Assembly (NCBI GenBank): GCA_960531495.1
Contig: OY482850.1
Location: 4,373,084-4,437,083 of the forward strand
DNA length: 64,000 bases
Origin: Zeus faber
Taxonomy: Eukaryota; Chordata; Actinopteri; Zeiformes; Zeidae
Reading direction: 5' to 3'
The notes under the pieces were generated by a model. That model saw only the letters and a program-made list of their open reading frames with translations. It ran no database searches and had not been told where the DNA came from. A program made the position numbers and the translations under genes. Numbering within the stretch: the first letter of the stretch is position 1; the number at the start of each line of letters is the position of its first letter. Below, in pieces: positions 34,359 to 45,096 of the stretch.

Positions 34359-34513
34359 TTTATATCCGGTGTAGGTTCCGGTGTAGTCAGTGGATAAGAT
34401 ACTTGCGTTGTGTTCACAAGTGATGTAAGAAAGGCAAACGATTCGTTCGGAGCAAACAAATCTTTTAAATGAATCTGATTTCCGGAGTAACTCTGGGAAA
34501 GGAGTCAGCTGCT

Positions 34514-35758
34514 TTGTTTTGTTTGCAGCGCTGCAACTTTCAGCCAGCTCGTTTCCTTTATTTCATTTTCTTTACTTGTTCTTGTTTTTATGCTGCATTT
34601 TTTCTATTTGTGACCAGTATATTTTGGCATTGATCTTGAGACCTCAAATTGCCTAGCCCATTACTGTATCTCTAGAACTACAAGAATTGGCAAATCCAAA
34701 GGCTCCCTTGTTATGTTATGTGTTGTGGGTTTCATTTGAGATTTGTAAAGCCATTTCATACACTTAATTGCATTTTATTTCCAAATATTTCACAACAAAG
34801 AAAGTAATCATATAGCTCTAACAACAGCATTTATACATTTAAAAATATGTTTGTGAATGTTATTTATGTAATAGTTCAAGTAATTCAATTCTAACTTAGA
34901 TTTGTTCGATTATTATTCAATCAATTATGATTGGTTTATGACATTTCGTTCGATTTTTAGACCTGACAAGAATAATGCTGCTGTGGCCACGAGACAAAAA
35001 GATATAGAATTTTACTATCAATCAACCTCCAATGGCTGTTGTATGCAGCTGCCAGGGGTGGACTTTTTTAATTAAAAAAAAAACTTGATGAAAAATGCCA
35101 AGGCCAATCTTTTTTTTCCCCATCGATATGACACATTTCGTTGAATCAAGGCCCATATGTTTCAAAGTGATTAGCACCATTACAAAAAATCACATCATTT
35201 GATTCATATGTGAAAACCACATATGACATTTCACATTTAACCACATGCTATCGCACATGAAATGCAACAAAATGTGACGTTTTTTTGAGTATACATTTTT
35301 GGAATAAACTGCATGCAAACAAAACACCAAAGTCCTCCAATCCAATCCGGAAACACAAATTTGTGCTTAAATGTGGTTAAATGTGAAATTTTTCAATGTG
35401 ACATCACTTGATCCCATGCAGTTTTGACATATGCTCTTCAAGGTCAGTGATTAAAAAACAGATAAAACAGCCCACTGACTTGACTCATTGATAAGGTAAA
35501 CAGAACCAACTGTAAAGATCTTCATGATTTGTGATTGGATTTGTTTTTCACTCACTTTGGTTTTTCACAAATTAGATAATTGCACATGCCACTTTTCCCA
35601 CACAACACAACAAACACAATTCCAATTTGTTTTCAATTGCAACCTTGTCAAATCCATACAGCATGTGCTCAGCTACCATCAAATTGTTGTCAGCTGGGTT
35701 AGTAAAACACACAAAATAGGAAGTGCAACCTGCTGAAATGTTCACACAGAAAAGGAGT
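34514..35758 (-). mobile_element. 1,245-bp non-coding insertion flanked by 17-bp direct repeats
   Basis: GAAAGGAGTCAGCTGCT occurs at 34497-34513 and 35759-35775, and the segment between them splits an older repeat. A 17-bp duplication is typical of LINE-driven target-primed insertion. The left end reads TTGTTTTGTTTG, which is an A-rich tail if the insert lies on the minus strand. No reverse transcriptase, transposase or other coding similarity is seen inside. It contains an inverted repeat (35225-35391). It could be a retroposed transcript or a non-autonomous element. Confidence 0.5.
35225..35391. repeat. 19-bp inverted repeat, arms about 125 bp apart
   Basis: ATTTCACATTTAACCACAT near 35227-35245 is exactly complementary to ATGTGGTTAAATGTGAAAT near 35372-35390. 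The words flanking each arm (TTTGATTCATATG; CACTTGATCCCATG) are also loosely complementary, suggesting a longer decayed palindrome such as a small inverted-repeat transposon. Confidence 0.7.
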
Positions 35759-35935
35759 GAAAGGAGTCAGCTGCTAAACCCCCAGTAAAACAACACCAGA
35801 AGGACCCTGGAGAGAGAGACTACTGGAGAAAGATTCTGCTCTTTTTTGAGATTCGCTTCTTGAGGAGTGACTCGGTGAAAAGAGCCGTTCGATTCCCCAA
35901 TTCTTCGTTCGTCTGATTCAGCTGGTGACTAACGC

Positions 35936-36959
35936 ATGGGTGAGCAAGGGAGGACTTCCCAGGAGAGATCGGTAGCAGAGCGTTCACGGGAAAGGGTGAG
36001 GTGGGCAGAGAAGAAGGATCCCAAATGAATTGGGATCATTCCAAGTTGACCATGTGGTCAACCTCCATCTGACCCACAGTGAGGCTGGACAGAGTTGAGC
36101 CTAACGTGAGCAGATCCGTGGCCTTGACATTCTCGAGATAAACCGGTAAATGCAATACCACGGGGCTTGATCTGACTTTCCAAACCAAGATCCATGCCCT
36201 CAAAACATCTTCTACTAGCAGAAAATGAGGGTGTGGTAAGCAATTGAACCTCAAATGAATGAAGCAGATTCTCACCAACGCCACGATAGTGGAGAAGGTC
36301 CAAAAGCCCGTAGTCACTGATCGGCAAAGAGGCGTAGAATGTGTGGTAAAGATGGTTTTATTTGACCGCCAGTGGCTCAGTTGAGCACTTTGGCAGTCAA
36401 CTGAGCCCTGTGGAGAGAAGGGTGGCGATGAACCTGGATGCAGGACAACTTGGATACCGTGCCAATAAAATCTGTTACGTACGGAATTTCAACATTACCA
36501 AGTATCCAATCGAGCACATTTATGTTGATGGAGCTACTGTAGCTTGAATCTCACCCAAAACAGGGGAGAATGCCATCGAGTGCCCTATAAACATGGAGGC
36601 AAAATTCCCCTCTGTTCTGCAACAGCCAAAGAGGATAAACAATACGGAAAAAATGCCTCAACTTTGGGAATTCCCCCAATGACCTCAACTGAAGCAGTTT
36701 GTGGGGTCAGGGGTTTGGGTCAATGTCAAATGCAACAATTCCGTACTGGTACGTGATTGGTTTCAAAGCCGCTCTCGCCACTGTTTTGTGCCCTAAGGAT
36801 CGAGCCCTCACAAACAGCCGGTATAACTGGTATAAATACCATTGTATATGGTGTAAATACCAACTTGTTTACCTGGGTGGTGACAGTTTTCAATCATGTT
36901 TAGCAACTTTGGGACTGATATGAAAGGCTATCAGTCAGTCAGACTGAATGCATTGGAAG
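35936..36959. other. unassigned stretch with decayed coding-like frames
   Basis: On the minus strand, 36327-36058 reads DYGLLDLLHYRGVGENLL and SRRCFEGMDLGLESQIK. On the plus strand, 36362-36544 reads SPVERRVAMNLDAGQLGYR and KYPIEHIYVDGA. Both have protein-like composition, but neither matches a family that I recognise. Neither has a convincing start, and both are followed by many stops. An old retroelement or pseudogene is likely. Confidence 0.35.
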
Positions 36960-37230
36960 AAGAAGAAAGAAACAGTCTTTAATCGTCACACGACACTCCA
37001 CAACACATGCTTGCACACACACACACATGCACATGCTTGATGGTGGCCGGTGAAATGGCTCCTCTGCTTTTGACCCATCCTGGCTTGTCCTTCCTCCGGG
37101 GGCACAGCCAGGAGCAGTGGGCAGCGTACGTGGACGCGCCCGGGGACCAGGTGATAAGTGTCCATCGCTGGTCAGACGATGATGGGTGCATGTTTTTGGT
37201 GGGGGTCCTTACTGACGTGAGATTGGTTAC
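36960..37230 (-). repeat. possible LINE 3'-tail repeat
   Basis: A GAAGAAGAAAG tract, then AGTCTTTAATCGTCACAC, a CA block, TTTGACCCATCC, GGAGCAGTGGGCAGC and GCGCCCGGGGACCAG form a series of words. I recall this order from a common fish retroelement tail (poly-A-side A-rich tract, TTATTGTCACAC, CATCC, GAGCAGTGGGCAGC, GCGCCCGGGGA). Orientation would be minus. The parent family cannot be named from this fragment. Confidence 0.45.
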
Positions 37231-37260
37231 AACAGTAAACCGATTTGGAAAGTAAATAGC

Positions 37261-37727
37261 AAATTCTTGACTTCATTGACACTTTTATCTATTTAGTGTC
37301 ACATATTTATCACACGGACAAACGTGAAACAGTTTCATATGGACCGAATATGACAAAACCTAATGCAGAAGAACCTGAAATACGACAAACATAGCAGTGT
37401 ATCGTAGTACCAATGCATAACAGGTTATGGATCTTCTGGATGATAATGTTTTACTACTGTATGAGTTTACCTGTCTGATCATCACTCAGTATATATCTAG
37501 TCAATAGACGACTTGATCATTTTTACTTCCTAAATCCAAGAATGCAAAAGTCTGTTTAAGCTAAAAAACTGCAGATAGAAAAAGATGTAATTCTACAAAA
37601 AAACAATCCAACAACAATATCCTCATGGAAATTGGTACTCAACTCTTTCCGTTTGAGTGGTTTGCATCTGCGATTTGAGCTGGAGAGTGTACATGTGCTG
37701 TGTTATCAACTGTATTCATATCTGTCT

Positions 37728-37729
<2 letters not shown>
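37261..37729. other. gene-free stretch
   Basis: Nothing is recognised; the sequence is AT-rich and without repeats. Confidence 0.5.

Positions 37730-37802
<73 letters not shown>
37730..37802. repeat. (GT)n microsatellite
   Basis: About 70 bases of pure GT alternation, first of a cluster that continues to 39816. Confidence 0.95.
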
Positions 37803-37808
<6 letters not shown>

Positions 37809-37990
37809 CTAGAGGGGACGCAAGTGTATTTGATGACAAGGCTTAAATCTCCATTAAACTTTCCCCTGGCTCAAAGAGTATGAACGCCAATATACAACAT
37901 TAACTCCTCTCCTCCCTCCCTCCCCTGGATATCTCCGTACTGAGATAACTCTGTCCACTACACACCCCAAGAGGCTGATAAAGTGCTGTG

Positions 37991-37992
<2 letters not shown>

Positions 37993-38074
<82 letters not shown>

Positions 38075-38112
38075 GTGTGTGTGTGTGCGTGTGTGTGCGC
38101 ACGCGTGCGTGC
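37993..38112. repeat. (GT)n microsatellite with GC interruptions
   Basis: About 75 bases of pure GT pass into GTGTGCGTGTG and CGCGTGCGTGCGCGCG at the right end. Alternating purine-pyrimidine runs with CG steps favour left-handed Z-DNA under supercoiling. Confidence 0.95.
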
Positions 38113-38385
38113 GCGCGGAATGCTGATGAGGCAGCACTTGCGTCTGGAATGGAAAGGCTGATTACTGTGGACGCACACACACACCTACACTGAAAGACAC
38201 TGGTACATGGGTGTACTAGCTAAACAGGCAATCTTTAAGTGACGCCTGCCCACCTCCAGCGATACGATTTTACGATTTTTATCATGCCGCTATTTCAGAA
38301 GGAGAGGATGAACGCAATAGCTAGTGGAGTCTTTGGCAGCTGGCGAGCAGATTGAGGATGCTGGATGTAATGGCCTTTATATACG

Positions 38386-38391
38386 TGTGCG

Positions 38392-38444
<53 letters not shown>

Positions 38445-38487
38445 GTGCGTGTGCATGTGTGTGTGTGATTGTGTGTGCGTGTGTGTT
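38386..38487. repeat. (GT)n microsatellite with GC interruptions
   Basis: About 100 bases of GT alternation with occasional GC and AT substitutions. Confidence 0.95.
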
Positions 38488-39013
38488 ACGCATGTCTGTA
38501 CACATACGACTGTGAATTGGCACTTTCACCAAAAAAGCGCCCAGTTGAGGTTCATTGCTTATTTTTATTTCGTATGTATGTATTTTGTACATTTTGTGCG
38601 TACTACTTTTACCTCACTTCAGTCATGGACTTACTTACTTCACGTTACCTACTAAAAACATACTAATCTTATCTCATCTTATCTTTATTATTGTTTCATT
38701 TTTTGATTTGGAACCTGACACGTACTTTATTTCCAAGGTACGTTGGATGTGTGTAGCCGCCTTTTAGAATTTCCCAAGGTGGTTCGGCGATTTACCGTGT
38801 CAGCTAGTGAAGCAATGCAATTTGACATTCTGATGATTTGACAAATGGAAATGGAAAAATGATTATGTCAGATTATCGATAATGACCCCCAAGCTAACTG
38901 TTTACTTTTTGGGAAAAGTGCATCCAAATATGTGGGGAATTGGGGAGTTCTGGGTAATGGTGGTATTTCTTTCAAACCCTAACCTTGTACAGTACAAAAT
39001 GAAGGTAAGCCGC

Positions 39014-39310
39014 TGTGGCAGTTTCGCTACCCAGGTTCGGACAAGGACTCTGAGAGACACGGTAGCGGTGAAGAGGCGCCGGCACGGCAGTTTTTATTAA
39101 TTAAAAGTTACAACAAAAAGGGTGCTCAAGTACGGAAAAGTAAATACAAAGGACAACTCGGACATAGTTTCTCCGACGGCGCAATTTGGTACGGTGCATT
39201 TTCGGTGCTCTGTTTTGCCGTGGCTCTCCCACTGCAAGATAAGACAGACACATAAGAACATTTCCAGCTGTACCCCTGACCCACTCCAACCCTAAACCCT
39301 AGCCACGTCA
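39014..39310 (-). mobile_element. solo LTR-like repeat, family 2, diverged copy 3
   Basis: It shares ordered words with 22754-23052: TTTTTATTAAT, ACAACAAAAAGG, ACTGCAAGA and GACACATAAGAA. It starts TGTGGCAG near 39014 and ends near 39310 in a GCCAC word. No internal retroelement sequence adjoins it. It is older or from a sister family. Confidence 0.5.
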
Positions 39311-39358
39311 TGTAAGGTTCTAATCTCACTTGTTTGTTTAGCGCACATTCAGATGGTT

Positions 39359-39360
<2 letters not shown>

Positions 39361-39396
<36 letters not shown>

Positions 39397-39517
39397 GCAC
39401 ACACACACACTCTTTCTCACTCTCACACATGCACACAAATACCTGCACACAGAAACACACACACACAAACACACACACACACACGCACATGTATAACCAT
39501 GACGACACAAGTATGCT

Positions 39518-39567
<50 letters not shown>

Positions 39568-39715
39568 CATGCACACATGCAAGTGCACTGAGATAACTTA
39601 CACATAAAGATACACACAGACACACACCCACAGGAAACACACACTCTCGCATGCACACAAATATTTTCACACTGAAACACACACACATGTATAAAAACAC
39701 CTACACAAGCATGCT

Positions 39716-39756
<41 letters not shown>

Positions 39757-39816
39757 ACACACACACAGATGCAAGAACACAGAAATGCACACACACACAC
39801 ACACACACACACATAA
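39361..39816. repeat. cluster of (CA)n tracts
   Basis: At least five CA runs (near 39361-39412, 39450-39486, 39519-39563, 39719-39776 and 39789-39812) are separated by short CA-rich spacers such as ACACATGTATAA and CATGCTCATAC that themselves recur. The spacer repetition suggests duplication of a larger unit of about 200 bp, on top of dinucleotide slippage. Confidence 0.9.
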
Positions 39817-40449
39817 GAATATATACAATTGAGATTGTGTTTGGAGGGTATTGTGTTCCATAGAGTAAGATAGTAGAAAATCGTAGAAAAGGATTTACAC
39901 TGGATCTTGGGCCCAGCGAGGACCAAGGCAGGCCTCCATGTTTACATCCTCCACGGTTGCTGTCAAATGTACAGTACGCCTGTTTTGAATCCATCCGATC
40001 CAGTTTTTTGGGGGGCAAACACGAACACCCCAGGGCAGCTTCTTATTAGAAACACAAAATTGCACCTACTGAGCCTTTGTATCGAGCGAGGAAGTTTGCA
40101 AAAAGAGCAGCTGAGTGAAAGAGAGGGAGGGAGTGAGAGAGGGTGGGAGAGCTTTTCTTTCTTCTGGCTAAATCCATTAGAATGCCCCATAATACTCTGC
40201 AAACTGCTCAGAACGCTCAGAATCTCGGCGTCCACAGTTTGGTCAGTCTTTCTCACTTTTTCTGTCCGTCACTCTTTACGTGCGTCGTTCTGTCATTAAC
40301 TTGGGTTGTGACCTGCCAGCCCTTTCCCGCCCCCACAACTGTGTATTTGTTTACTGTATATCTCTCATTTTTGCTCTGCTCCCATTTTAATTTTTTTTAC
40401 GCTTTTCTCTATAAGGCCTGTTGATGAAAATAAATGATGTTTATCTTGC
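39817..40449. other. gene-free stretch
   Basis: No coding sequence or recognised repeat is seen apart from a GA-rich block near 40118-40150. Confidence 0.5.
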
Positions 40450-40655
40450 AGAGCGAGTTCTGTCAGACAACTCGACGGCGCCACTTGCTTCCATGCTCTT
40501 ATGGGCGGGTCTTTTTAAGCAGCCCTACCTGCCTACCTGCCCTACCTGCTTTGCTGCCTGCTTGCTTGTTGTATTGCTGCGCTGTTGGCCTCTACTATTC
40601 TATCCAATGGGGGATTCCATCTCATCACTCCTATATTTCTGTCTCACTAAGTAAG
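40450..40655 (+). repeat. unnamed dispersed repeat, copy 2
   Basis: It matches the reverse complement of 15640-15850 block by block, as described there. This copy contains an extra CTGCCTACCTGCCCTACCTG expansion. Family unknown. Confidence 0.6.
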
Positions 40656-42655
40656 TATGCCTATGCCTGTTTGCTGTACACCTTGCCTGGAGTGATGAGT
40701 AGTAGGGGTGGGCGGATCGATACCAAAAGTATCTATCACCGTTACTAAGTCTTGTTTTGAGTATCGATATTACTGTCAAAAGGATTGATAAAAACAACAA
40801 AAACGATCTGTCTCTCTCTTCTACGTTGGACCTTTTTTATTTTTATTTTCTTTCATCAAAGAGTAGAGAAACTGTCTTGGCAAGCAACATTCCGTCCTGG
40901 TCATGTGAACACCTCTTAGAGCTGTTGCGCTCTTTGCTTCTCTGCTGCTGCACACATTGCGACCTCTCCTCCACTCTGCTACAGCTCGGTGCTTTTGCAC
41001 TATGTGTATAAAAAAAAAAACAGGGTTTTTTTTAAGTTTGTATACTCAATGTACATTTGTTGAAAATGTTTTTGTTTTTTTTAACTTCTGTGGGTCGCTA
41101 TGGTCTTGAAATGCTTGAGCCATTTAAAAGACCCAGTCCAACCCTGCATCAACGTATACATTTTCTTTGAACGAAGAAGCTGTATCCTGGGTTCATCTTC
41201 ACCTCTGATGAGCCCTGATCTGTAATCTTTAATCTTAATCTTAATCTTTATATATGTGAGTGCGGAAAAGGTCTTTTTAGAAAGGGGTCTTCTCCCAAAC
41301 CCTAACCCTAACCCATTATGGAAAATTAATACTGGAAGTACTGGAATAATGACGGTCCTGGCTATTCAGCGGCCACAGATTCCTCCAGTGAGGATGATAT
41401 GAATATGTAATGTCCAACCAGAGGAGAGTTGCAAAGGGGCATCCAGGAGTTCCCAAGACAGGTGTTGCACGGTGGTGGTTGTGAAAGGCTGACGTGTCCA
41501 AATCCTGCCTTACCGCCAGAGATTATTTCCAATCATGTATTATAGCGTTGTCATTTCAATTACATGTATTCATGAAATGAAGCCAAACAAAACAGATATG
41601 TCACTGATGTGTTTATGTAACCTGTTTGTTTTTTCTCATTTATTGGGACTATATTATAGCATTCAATGTTGCCTTATATCATAACACACTCACCTGTTAA
41701 AAACCTTAATAAATAAGCAGACATGATTTACAGATTTGTCAATTACATTTTCTTTTCATCATAGCACTAGTCTCACATTTTGGCTCCCTCTGTCCTGTAG
41801 TGGATCAGTTTGTCTGCTTCTTCGCTTTCTCTCTCCATCGCCGTCTGAGCTGCATCCACCTCTTCACATCTGTCTCCATCTCCTGATCAGGAACTCGTGC
41901 ATGTCGGTGCTACACAGCACCTTTGAAAGACGAGACAGCAAGAAATGATTGTAAGTTATTGGTAGCCTTATGAGTTTAGACTTGTACCTGTTTATACATT
42001 TGTTTGAGATACAGTATTGGTTTTATAATTTGTCTTATAATACCAAGCGATTAAGGCTTGAGAAGGAATTAAGTAGGTTATCTTGTCCGGAATTTGGAAA
42101 ACATTTAGGAAATCCTCTGAGATCCTGCCTGTTCTCAAAATAAATCATATTTAATAATGGTAATTATACCTTCCTTTCCTCTTCAGGTGAGCTGGGTGCT
42201 CATCCCCCTCCTCCTCTGGCTGCAGATCTGATGCTGCTTTATGGCTGTGATGATTACCACATTGTCACAATACCACGTTTACGTGACGTCACTGCAAATA
42301 ATAAAATATACATTTTTTTTTTGTATTAAATTTTTTTTTCTGGTGAAAGTTACAGGAGGATATGAAATATAAACACAATCATTGTTTAGTTTTCATCATT
42401 GACTGTCTTCCATCCTATGTTCAAGGGCTTTTGGAGAAACAAAACTTTTCAGTTGCTCCACCCGTCACTTTAACTTTGTGCGCCACACGTGTGGGGGAGG
42501 GACAGTCCATTTAACAAATGGGGGATTTCTTTTGTGTGTCCGGTTATTATTAATTGTTTCTAGGGCTGTACTCAACTCAGAATTTTGTCAGTCAAATCAG
42601 ATTGACTGCTCAATGCGCGGAGGAACGTCTCCGTGCCCTGTCTATGTTCCTCAGA
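40656..42655. other. gene-free stretch with telomere-like word
   Basis: No gene is recognised. AACCCTAACCCTAACCC at about 41294-41311 is a short vertebrate telomere-type repeat on the C-rich strand. GATCGATACC with a later TATCGAT near 40715-40770 hints at an old hAT-like element. Frames at 41736-41948, with a GTAAGT directly after, look exon-like but have no known domain. Confidence 0.45.
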
Positions 42656-42692
42656 ATAAAACAACTAAAAATACTGCTTTTAGTTGTTTTAT
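42656..42692. repeat. perfect 15-bp inverted repeat
   Basis: ATAAAACAACTAAAA, a 7-base spacer and TTTTAGTTGTTTTAT form a hairpin. Outer bases GTTCCTC and GAGGAAC extend the symmetry with a few mismatches. A third copy of TTTTAGTTGTTTTAT lies at about 42729-42743. Confidence 0.75.
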
Positions 42693-43573
42693 ATGGAGGA
42701 ACGGGGAAGGGGAAAAAAATTGTATGTTTTTAGTTGTTTTATTTGGAGGCAGCATTAATTCCCCCATTTAGATCACGGTTCTTCACGATCAGGGCACACA
42801 GAGAGCCGTGTTCGCGTCGCAGACGATTCACGCATATAAGAATATATTTATGATTGCCCTTATTTAGAATTCCTCATTGAAATGTTATCCCTGTGCATTT
42901 GTCCCTGTGCATTTATGCTGTTATTGAAATGCACACTGACTGACAAAAAAAACGAAAAAATTGCCGCCAGTCGGTAAACTGCAATGCTGCGGTGATACGT
43001 TGCTTTTCACCGTGGTCAGAAAATATTCATACCGTCACAGCCCTAGGCTGCTTACACCGAGCCTCACTGTGAGTGTCTGGAAGGAAACATTTGCGTGTTT
43101 ACAGATACTGACAGTTCTTTTAGTATTTATGACGGAAAGAAAAGATAGATATGACACAATTTACAGATAAGAAGGCCACCTTACCTGCATTGTACCTGAA
43201 TTTTATTTGAGGACTATGTGGCTTGAGGAATCTCTCTCTTAACTGGCTTCCTGCAGAGTTCCATGGAACCATAGAGAGGCTCAGTAGCACATGCTGTCAT
43301 GGATCCAAGATGAAGGTGCAACCTCTGTCTCCTTGTTCCCATTGGAAATGAGGTCACGATAAGAAACATTCTGTTTAAATTTGGAGAAAGCTATATGTTG
43401 GATTGTAATGTACTAAAATTTAGTGGTTATAAAGATTTAGATTTACAGTAAGAGATATGTAGTGCTCAAAACGTTACACATATGTTTACTTGTCCATTCA
43501 GATTATTTTAAAACACACTTCATAAAATACGGTTAATGTGGAGCATAAATGTTGGATATAGGTACTGTATATT
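42693..43573. other. gene-free stretch
   Basis: AT-rich sequence with no recognised features other than the extra copy of the hairpin arm at its left end and a duplicated CCCTGTGCATTT word near 42890-42915. Confidence 0.5.
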
Positions 43574-43650
43574 CCAGCTCTGTACCTTAACCCGCATGCA
43601 GAAGAGACATAATGTGTCTCTTCTGCATATGGGTAAAGGTACAGAGCTGG
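43574..43650. repeat. 77-nt near-perfect hairpin
   Basis: Two 36-base arms (43574-43609 and 43615-43650) are complementary at 33 positions, with a 5-base loop TAATG. One mismatch becomes a G:U pair in RNA. Arm ends are CCAGCTCTGTACC and GGTACAGAGCTGG. The length is in the range of microRNA precursors, but the stem is more perfect than usual, and a small inverted-repeat transposon end is equally possible. Confidence 0.8.
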
Positions 43651-44597
43651 ATTATGTGACAAATGTGTCTTTAAATGGCAGTACATAATTCAATAGTTTT
43701 TCATCCCACTTGACACAGCATATTTTGAGATATGTCAGACAGAAGAAACATTCGCAACTGAGACGATTTAATGTTTTAATTGGATAGTCCAAATAGTCTG
43801 TATGACATAAGTGAACTCATTATAGACAACCAGGCCTCGAGTGGCTAATTAGTAGAAGGTGGAAGATTCCCGGTGGGCTGCTGGGTGTTCGGTCGGTGAT
43901 GATAAAATAATTAAAATTAACCATCGCATTACAAGAATTTTATCATCGCTATACTTGCTGCAGCCCTGGTCGATTCTCCCCCGGCTCTCTGTGTGTCTCA
44001 CGTTCCTGCTACTGACATGCCCCCGCGGCCCCATTGGATAAAAACCAGCGTGCCCCAACGATCATGAAAGACCGAAAACTACGAAAGAGTATTGCATTCA
44101 TTCAGGGAAAGTTTTATTCAGCTGGTTTTCACCTGTTAAAAATATCATGTTATAATGGAGATCGCTCCCCTGGAATGAGGTGCTGCTTCACGGACAGCAG
44201 CAGCGCTGAGAGTCGGTCGCTATTTCAATGGTGTATTGACCGTCTACAAATTACATGACTCAATTCTCAAGGTTCAACAGCTTTTTTTGTCATATATATA
44301 ACAACACTCAAACTAAGTCTATATGCTTCTGATATCTAATCTACATCTCCTATTCATTTAAAAGTGAAAAGCTGTTTTTTTATTTACATTTTTTAAACAG
44401 TATTACAAAGTTCAATAGTCTTTTATTGTCATGGGAGCATTCAAAGGTCATTATAATTATAGGATCTGGTCTTTGGCCTTTTGTATTTCAAATAAAGGTT
44501 TTGTTTGTTTTTTTTTAATCAAAAGGCTGTGCAACATGTAGTTTATGTACTATTATTTCCCAGTCTGAGCATTATTGAACTTGGAAATTAAAACATT
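43651..44597. other. gene-free stretch with LINE-tail-like words
   Basis: AATTCTCAAGGTTCAACAG, then TTTTTTGTCATATAT near 44261-44296, and AAAGTTCAATAGTC, then TTTTATTGTCATGG near 44408-44435, resemble decayed Rex1-type tails (minus strand). No coding sequence is recognised. Confidence 0.4.
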
Positions 44598-44999
44598 TCA
44601 ATGGAAAAATCTTTGAACTTGTATTTCCTTACAGATTTCCTCATGATTAGTGTCAAACCCCTGCACAATGAACAAGATTGTAGAGGTTGTAGAATTGGTG
44701 TCCAAAGTTAAAGAGCTAAAACTGAAAATTGTGTCCATTATGGAACGTAACACCCCAACTCCCATGCTGTCTTTACATTTAATGTAATTTTCAACATTGG
44801 AAACCTTGATGCAGAATTTGGGTAGATACCTTTCCTTAACTTCAGCGACAGGTAGAGGACCGCCATTGTGAATTTTATTTTCCAGTTTAGGGTGAGATGG
44901 TTCTTCATTATAAGTATCAGAAGTCAAATGTTCAAATTCTTCACAGCAGAAATAATCGATTGTATGTCCGACAATATGGCAGATAGCAACGGTAGACAT
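44598..44999 (-). pseudogene. open frame with weak hAT transposase-like segment
   Basis: A 133-codon frame starts at Met 44999. Its C-terminal third reads FSFSSLTLDTNSTTSTILF and then IVQGFDTNHEEICKEI. This is similar in pattern to the catalytic-Asp region of GTF2IRD2/ZBED-type hAT transposases (FSLALDESTD, then AQLAIFIRGV). The N-terminal part has no match that I recognise. No flanking hAT ends were identified. The assignment is tentative, and an unknown protein cannot be excluded. Confidence 0.35.
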
Positions 45000-45096
45000 G
45001 GTAGGATTGCTAGGATTGAGGCACGTGAGCTAGAGGTGGGAGAAACAAATATGGAACTATAGCAAGCAGTCGTGTTTTTATGTGGCAACTACCATG

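Larger units (their letters stand above)
34419..35935 (-). mobile_element. small DNA-transposon-like repeat, copy 3, split by an insertion
   Basis: The left part (34419-34513) has AGTGATGTAAG and AAATCTTTTAAATGA as in 50390-50724. The right part (35776-35935) has AAAAGAGCCGTTCGATTC and CGTCTGATTCAGCTGGTG as in the far half of that copy. The halves are separated by 1,245 bp flanked by a 17-bp duplication. It is more diverged than the other copies. Confidence 0.5.

Noticed and set aside
37993..39816. CRISPR-like array in repeated CA/GT blocks
   Set aside because: Blocks are simple dinucleotides with no fixed repeat-spacer structure, and the DNA is from a vertebrate.
37639..39926. Thr-His and Cys-Val repeat open frames
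   Set aside because: Translations of (GT)n/(CA)n, with no start context or domain.
40695..40790. GATCGATACC...TATCGAT words as a transposon
   Set aside because: Possible old hAT-like ends, but there is no clean terminal inverted repeat or target duplication.
41736..41960. Exon-like frame followed by GTAAGT, with a polypyrimidine-AG at about 42170-42187
   Set aside because: The frame hits a stop just before the donor and the encoded sequence has no recognisable domain. Splice-like words are common by chance.
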